DNA of 64,000 bases from Raphanus sativus. Its lineage: Eukaryota > Streptophyta > Magnoliopsida > Brassicales > Brassicaceae. Below, piece by piece: positions 57,540 through 64,000 of the stretch. The notes beneath the pieces are model-generated. The model worked only from the letters and a program-made list of their open reading frames with translations, made no database searches and was not told the origin of the DNA. Made by a program: the position numbers and the translations under genes. The stretch covers positions 29,963,848 to 30,027,847 of the forward strand of contig NC_079512.1 in NCBI RefSeq assembly GCF_000801105.2, in the 5' to 3' direction. Within the stretch, counting starts at the first letter, position 1; every line of letters begins with the position of its first letter.

Positions 57540-60232
57540 TAAGAGATGTTTATTATTTGCATGGAAGTATATTTGTACCCGTGAAAGAGCTAGTTGAGTA
57601 TAAAAAAGTAAGCTTCAATGTTGAGTCATCATCAAACTATTTCATTTCTATGGAGGTAAGTAGAGTAAATTTTTGGCCACATTTGAACATATCCAGCTCC
57701 GGTACGCATAAACGTGTTTTCCGGAGATTTTTCTACATTTGCAAACTAACTACAATATACCCAACTGATTAAAAACTTGGTTGTAAGTTGTAACGTTCCT
57801 CACAAATCTCAACTGACACGAAACCAATAATGAAAGAGCATATCAGCTTGGTTCCCACAAAAGCCTTAGCAACATGTTTGTTATTGAGTGAAAAAAATGA
57901 GACTGGGTCACGTGGTCGACATCTGTGAAATTGCTGTGAGGTCCAAATCTATGTATATCAAAGATACCTTCCCTCTGATAGATGACAAAGTCACACTAAT
58001 CTGTGTTCTGCTAGTGTTGTTTATTTTGTTTATAATAAAGATATACGAAACCATTTTGTCTTTCTGTGACTTCCGACCTAGAACCCCCTTTGAACATATG
58101 TAATAATATACAATTTCAAGCAGTGTCTTACTGAAGTGACTTGATCTCAAAAAGCTACTATATATCACCTAGAAATTTCAAAAATAAAACAGAATCTTTA
58201 GTATAAACGACGCAGGAACAACTTCAACCAAATATGTTGTTACAAACTTTTGCCTTCTAAGAGTACTTGTAATATGTCTACCTGCATTACCATAGGTTCA
58301 AGTTCAACAAATGGAAGTCAATCTTGTGTTCCGGTGCAACAATGGTCCGGGATAGTTAGTTCATATAAGTAGAAGAGTGGTTCAAATAAGAATCATGGTT
58401 TGTGTGGCATCCCGTACGTAAATTTGCAAGTTTTCTTTCTTTACCAAAACATATATTATGAATAGCAACAACGAAAGTAGCAGAGTTAAAAACAGAAGCA
58501 GAAAGTCTTACAATGTTGTCTACACAAAGAACTAAAAGTCTTCTTCACAGTTTTCTTTATTACAGACATATGTAGCTGAAAATAAAACAAATGCTATCCA
58601 TTCTTTGTCACGATATTCAAGGATTTGAACACAAAGTTCCAGGACCAAAACCAGCTCACACAATTTGAACAATGTATACCAGGATTGTAATGAGGATGCA
58701 GAGAGGTGAATTGGAGGAGACTGTAGCACTCTTCTGTCGTGCTAACTTCAAATCAACACTGCCTCTTAATTAATATATGACTCAAAACATGTGCCACAAA
58801 ACTATTAACAAACTTTCTAGATAATGGCACTCATTTATTCTTCACTGATTCCAAGAGGGTTAACCATTCATTATAGAGATGATAGATTATATAAATCAAC
58901 ATCCTTTAGAAAAGTTAAAGATCCTCTAAAATTTCACCATTTATAAGAGCTAATTCTGGAAAAGTTACAAACTTCAGTCAAATCTAACTCGCACAATTTT
59001 AAAAGACTCGTTAGCAAATGACAACTCAGTATCGCCTTATCATGAGCGTTCAAAAGAGAATGTATATTTTTCCGGTCTTTCTTGATATTCAAAGTGATTG
59101 ATAAACATTACATAGTAATGATCCCCGTGGGCATTGACCCTAAAAGTCGACTTTCACTGCTTATGTAACAGTTAGAGTAATGTAAGCGTGAGCGTAATAG
59201 CTCGCCGAAAAATATGAGTCATAAGAATAACATGTAACATAACTAAAAATAGGAGCAAAAAAAAAAACCTGATAGCAGAAGAGGTACATCTTCCCTACAG
59301 AGTTTTTGTCATCGAATATCTTTGGATAGGCAGGAATTTTGAGTAACTCTCAGTTGTCCCTCCGTCTTTGATTAGCGTAGCCTAGGCTTCGATGATGACT
59401 ATGGTTCAAAATCATCATAACAGATGGGAATGCAAACAAATGAATCGACTTTTAGCCTATCCAATTCTATCTGAAGATTCAGCCACAGCTAGAGATGCAA
59501 TTGGGCTGTCCAAATCCAAATAGGCATGTCCAAATGCACATAGCAGTTCAAATGGACACTATTTTTTTAAGCCTAAATTGTACCAGACCAAATTGTTCAG
59601 ATCAAATTGGTCCGTTCCAAATGGGCATTCCATGTGGCCCACAGCATATCGGCAACAACAGACTCTGATCTGCTAATGCCATTGACGACGCCACTACCTC
59701 CATCTCTAATCTCCTCAATATTCACGGAAGCACCGTAGCTTGAAGATTATGAAGAAGATGAAGAAACCTTGTTAAGTTTAGACACTCTTTCTATCTCTCC
59801 ACCAGCAGAGACGATCTGGATCATCCCTTCTTATAAATGATGCAAGGAAATATAATGAGGGAGACTAAGCTTTTTATACTCGCAGATAGAAGGCCTTGTA
59901 GAGGATGAACACACATTAAAGGCTAGATCGTGGTTGATGTAATTAAGAAGGACGTTAATGCGATGAATCTGTAACTGAGAACATCTCTATTGTTTTGTAA
60001 GTAGATCAAACGACACGACGTAAAGCCTACGAAGAAATTCTTCTCCAGAATCTAAATCTTTGGAATTTTTTTAATCAAAAAAATCTCTGGAATCTAAATG
60101 TTTGTATTAGCGGAGAAGGTGGAGTTGGGGAGAACGATGCGGCGCGTATTGTAACCATCACGGTTTCTCGATATAGGCTGGATTTATTGAGCAAAATGTT
60201 AAGTTCATGTACAAAACGAAGCCGAATCTCTA
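57540..60232. other. Intergenic DNA, no gene recognised
   Basis: Short frames at 57557-57772 and 57888-58103 have moderate coding-like composition but match no family I know. 59490-59660 contains repeated caaat-ggac motifs resembling hAT subterminal sequence. No RNA gene is supported. Confidence 0.4.
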
Positions 60233-61784
60233 TCTCTATAATATTCTTATAATGTTAACTCTCACGATGGTTGATTACATTGATATCCTTAATGAATTGA
60301 AAATATTACACTTAAATATTTTTTATTTAGTTTCCTTTTTAAAATTTTTCATATAACATATATATTAAAAAAGGAAAGATTTATAAATCTTAAAAATTGA
60401 ATTTAAAAACAAAAATATAAGTATAAATAATATGATTTCATTAAAAAGGAAATTTCACAAGATAGTAATATTCTATTTTAAAAATATTTTTAAATAACAT
60501 AAAATATAATTTTGAAGTAGTAAAATATTTGCTTTATATCTATTGCTTCTCAGATGAAAAAATATTTTTGTATATAATATGATTTCATAAAAACAAATTT
60601 CAGAAAGACAATTTTGATATTAGAAAAAGAAATATTATTTATTTTAAAACATAATTTTAAACAATAAAAAATATATATATTTTCAAAGTAATAGAAATAT
60701 TTTGATACATCTATCTGATTTCTTAGATGAGTACATAAAATAATTAAGTCACATAAACTCATATATGTTTAATTGACTAGAAATAGTTTATAGTTAGTAT
60801 TATTGAAATGTTTTATTTATTTTTCATATATTTAGTTGAATTTAATATCTTTAAATTACAACAAAAATATTTATAAATTATATTTTACTTATATAATATG
60901 ATTTCTCAAATATAATCACAATTTTTACTGATTATTTTTAAGAGATATTAAAAAATATCATTTTAACAATAAACATCTTTTGATAAAATAATTATAAAAT
61001 ATTTTAAATAACATAACAATATATACTTTAACGAGGTATATATATTATACTTTAATTATTACAATTATATGTTTTCCTAATACTAAATTTCTTTTAAATT
61101 TTATGTTTTTATGTTTGTGGAGTTTAATATAATCATAGTTAAAATACAAAAGTCATTATGAATTCTAACTTTTAAATTATTTAAAATAAATTTTAGTTTT
61201 CCTTTCAATAAATATAAGACATAAAGTTATTTAGAATTTATAAAATATTTTAATTATTATAAATATTGATATGTGTTCATGAATTTCCAAAAATGTATCA
61301 GTTACTTATGTATGTAACTTTTTATATATATTTTGTAAAAATGAACATATAATTTGATAAATATTATGATCATGCATGCACATTTAAACTTTAAATGATA
61401 AATAAAATTAATTTGATTTAACTTAATATTATATATATATATATATATATTGTTTATATATTAATTACTCCTACCTAAAACATAAAACATATAATATTAT
61501 ATATTATATATTAATATATTTATAATAAAACATATTATAGTTAAATTCAGAGAAATAAATGCAGTTCAATATACCTAAATGTTAACTAAATCGGCTGTAA
61601 AAAAATTGACTAGATATAACATATCTAAAATCATATATCTAATTAAAGTAATGTAATATTATTAATATAAATTATGCATAAAATTATAAATTAATTTAAA
61701 ATTAAAGTATATAGCAATCAGTTATTATAATATATTTATTTTATAATATTTATACCCGTGCATGAGCACGGAAAAATCACCTAG
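60233..61784 (+). mobile_element. Non-autonomous Helitron, family 1, copy 2
   Basis: 1,552 bp starting TCTCTATAATATTC and ending CCCGTGCATGAGCACGG then AAAAATCACCTAG, flanked by A and T. Same ends as 31182-32876 but opposite orientation. The interior is AT-rich with no open frame of note. Confidence 0.88.
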
Positions 61785-61994
61785 TTCAATTGTAAACTAA
61801 ATAAATGAAACTCATAGTTTTGTAAGCTAGGACAGATGTCCCTCTCACAGGGCACTAATTAGTGAGCTGAAATCCTAGGTGGACACTCTAGGAAGGATTC
61901 AAACTCTACTTATATAATTAGATTTTTGTATGTTCTTTTGAGAAAAAATAAATAAAAAAATCCATACTCTCTTTAATATAAGAGATAAGAATCC

Positions 61995-62370
61995 ACACTG
62001 TATTATGATAGTAATAAGAAAAAACTTATTTTCCTATATACTACAGATTTTATACCTATTATATTATGATAGTAACAAAAAGAACTATTTTCTTATAAGT
62101 ACAAATATTTTAAAACATGTATACTATGTTTTTCCTTTTGTTTAATTATTATCTTCTATTATAAGTAACAAAAGAAAAAAATGTTCCTAATATCTTCTAT
62201 TATAATTTTAATTGTATTTCCCCATTCATATCCTTTTATAATAATTATTATATTATACTAGAAAACTGAAACACATATTTCATCATGGTTTAGTGATAAA
62301 CATGACTTAATACGCTTAATTAAGAAACAAATGCAAGTTGGAAAAAAATCAATGATGGAAATTAACCATT
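61995..62370. repeat. Dispersed repeat, second copy of 9722-10060
   Basis: Shares long stretches such as tattttcctatatactacag and acaaatgcaagt(t/c)ggaaaaa in the same order, with small indels. Non-coding. In the first copy it lies just upstream of the VRN2-like gene. Confidence 0.8.
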
Positions 62371-62672
62371 TGTCACCATTTTACTTTTATATTCAAGTTC
62401 AAAATTGATTGAAGATCTGATATACACATTGTTGGGTTAGTAAAAATCAAGATTCATTAGGGATAACACTATATTTAATTTTCTAGCATTTTGGTTGAAA
62501 AAATTCAAAAATAAATACTTTTCATAACAGAGATAAAAGAGAAATTTTGGAAAGTGAGAAGGATATATTGGATTATTATCCTTAATTAATCTAACATTAT
62601 CTTGGTGAGCACTATAAAAATCTATAAATATAACCACGTTTACTAAGATCCATTTTTTTACCATATTGATTC

Positions 62673-62892
62673 ATGGCTATTGTTAAAAAAAAAGATTATA
62701 TGGTTTTTCATCTTCAAGACGTAGGAAACATTAGACGATGATTAGTTGACCCAAGAAGATATTGTCGCCATATACGATCGACATCAATCGTCCCCTTCGA
62801 GACCAGCAATGTTCGGTTCGGCCCAGCACCACTTGAAGGACTCTATCTCTATCACTCACTAGGATTCATAGACCGTTACAACTGGATTAACG
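62673..62892 (+). pseudogene. CG-1-like gene fragment
   Basis: Starts with an ATG like that of the gene at 39968. After frameshifts it encodes FGPAPLEGLYLYHSLGFIDR and NWIN, matching FGPAPPIQEGLYFYDSARFS of the chimeric gene. It ends abruptly. Relic of the same Brassicaceae CG-1-like family, without the ClpR4 part. Confidence 0.65.
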
Positions 62893-63015
62893 TAAATTAA
62901 GTTTAGTGCGCTATTTTTTTGCCGAGCCGGTCTTGAAATACCAAAGACTAGAGGTGGGAGAGAAAAATAGGTTGGTCTACACATTTCATATCAGTCGTGT
63001 TAACTTAACAAAAAA

Positions 63016-64000
63016 CTAGATTTTGACCCGTCTTTTTCAAAGGCGGAATTATTTTATAAATTTTTATTAGTAAAAAAATATATTAGTCTTTAAGTGTTTA
63101 CTATATTTGTAGTTCAATTATCTACTCTTTTTTTACGAACGGGTATTGAATTAAAAGAGATTGGATATCTAAATCCGAACATATAATACCCGAACCCGAA
63201 TAGATATCCAAAGATAACCGAACTTATGTATCCTTAACCCCATATTCCTAGTTTACTTCTCTAATTTTATTCAAAATGTTTATATATTGATTATTCACAT
63301 GGTTCAAAAATTAGATAACATACATATAATTCCAAGAAATGGATTTTTACTTACTTAAAATGTATGTCAAAATATTTGCTTCATGCATTAGCAAAAGTTA
63401 CATTAAAATTTAGAAACAATAATCAAATTAGTTTCTTTTATTTTTAACATTTTATCTTCAAATCATTCAATCTATTAAAATAAAATATCAGTAAAGTAAA
63501 AGTTATATTTTTAAATACAAAAAACTTGAGAAATGAAGAATTTATTTTTTTCTAAAACCTAAATATCCGAAAACCCGACCCGAAATAACCGAACCCGAAC
63601 TAAAAATATCTGAACCCGATCCAAAATACAAAAATACCCGAATGGATTCTATACTCCTATGCCGAAATATCCGAAAATCTGAAATACCCAATCCGAACCC
63701 GAACGGATATCCGAACGCTAACCCCTAATATAAATGCAAGTAATTAATTTCATCTTTGGGTTTAATAGTAAAACTAAACTGAACATGATCTAAACTCTAT
63801 TTGATTGTAGCTTATATGTTGTAGTTATAAATTGACTTTTTCATATATTGGAATGTTCTGTTTAGTGAAAGATGAACCAAATAACTCATAATTTAATATT
63901 TTATGTTGCAGGTAGTGAACTTAGGAGAATCTGTCACGATAATATATTGGACATGATGTCCAATTAGAGTTATTATATTGATCTTATAATAGTAAATAAT
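63016..64000 (-). mobile_element. Helitron 3' terminus, family 2, running out of the window
   Basis: On the minus strand the terminus reads GACGGGTCAAAATCTAG beside T, with a stem (CCGCCTTT...AAGACGG). 63130-63725 inside it is a block of repeated cccgaac/ggatatcc motifs, probably a separate inverted-repeat element. The 5' end is beyond the window. Confidence 0.5.
63135..63725. mobile_element. Element with cccgaacccgaa / ggatatcc repeats
   Basis: Both ends are rich in acccgaac and ggatatc motifs (63140-63235 and 63545-63720) around an AT-rich core, a common Brassicaceae inverted-repeat element design. Target duplication not resolved. Confidence 0.4.

Noticed and set aside
59170..59210. gcgtaatagctc, similar to a conserved stretch of large-subunit rRNA
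   Set aside because: Only about 12 bases match and the flanks do not resemble plastid, mitochondrial or nuclear rRNA.
1..64000. tRNA, rRNA or microRNA genes
   Set aside because: No cloverleaf with A and B boxes, no rRNA core and no convincing microRNA precursor could be read by eye; the 48-bp hairpin at 56513 is better explained as a repair product.

Overview
The window looks like nuclear DNA from a Brassicaceae plant, most likely a Brassica-type genome. Proteins recognisable by eye match Arabidopsis chromosome 4 genes: ATHB-2/HAT4, a proline-rich DUF761 protein, VRN2-like, DALL1-type lipase, PPDK, ClpR4, PRMT7 and HINT4. Introns are short with GT..AG borders, and the DNA between genes is AT-rich and full of plant transposons. 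Arabidopsis locus numbers quoted below are recalled from memory, not looked up.

Layout. 1-9.5 kb holds the only ordinary gene stretch: ATHB-2 (+, 631-1676), a proline-rich DUF761 membrane protein (-, 2868-4304) and a VRN2-like VEFS-box polycomb gene (-, about 6332-9314). 11.4-17.5 kb is a Copia-type retrotransposon with two identical 133-bp LTRs, a 5-bp target duplication, one intact gag frame and a decayed pol. A small Helitron, a disrupted F-box gene (20.4-21.5 kb) and a 1.6-kb CACTA element (22.6-24.2 kb) follow. At 26.8 kb a lipase gene is broken after about 230 codons and joined to a second, truncated copy of the DUF761/VRN2 block (27.45-35.6 kb). That block is a partial tandem duplicate of 3.46-8.65 kb, later invaded by a LINE and a Helitron, and its far end is joined to the 3' part of a PPDK gene (35.6-38.2 kb), which is a pseudogene.

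39.97-41.7 kb carries a six-exon chimeric gene model, open throughout: a CG-1-like domain with an acidic Ser/Glu/Asp tail spliced in frame to ClpR4 exons. It is followed by a truncated PRMT7 pseudogene (-) and, divergent from it, two tandem decayed HINT4 copies (45.8-56.7 kb). The second HINT4 block has been blown apart by a Helitron carrying RPA-type OB-fold exons, a retroelement with a 16-bp target duplication, and a hAT-like element containing a 27-bp minisatellite. The last 8 kb is mainly Helitrons, MITEs and AT-rich DNA, with one small fragment related to the CG-1-like gene.

Functionally, ATHB-2 (shade-avoidance transcription factor) and VRN2-like copy A (polycomb repression, flowering) are the likely working regulators. 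Most other gene-like segments are broken copies, so the window records repeated duplication, fusion and transposon insertion in one chromosomal neighbourhood.
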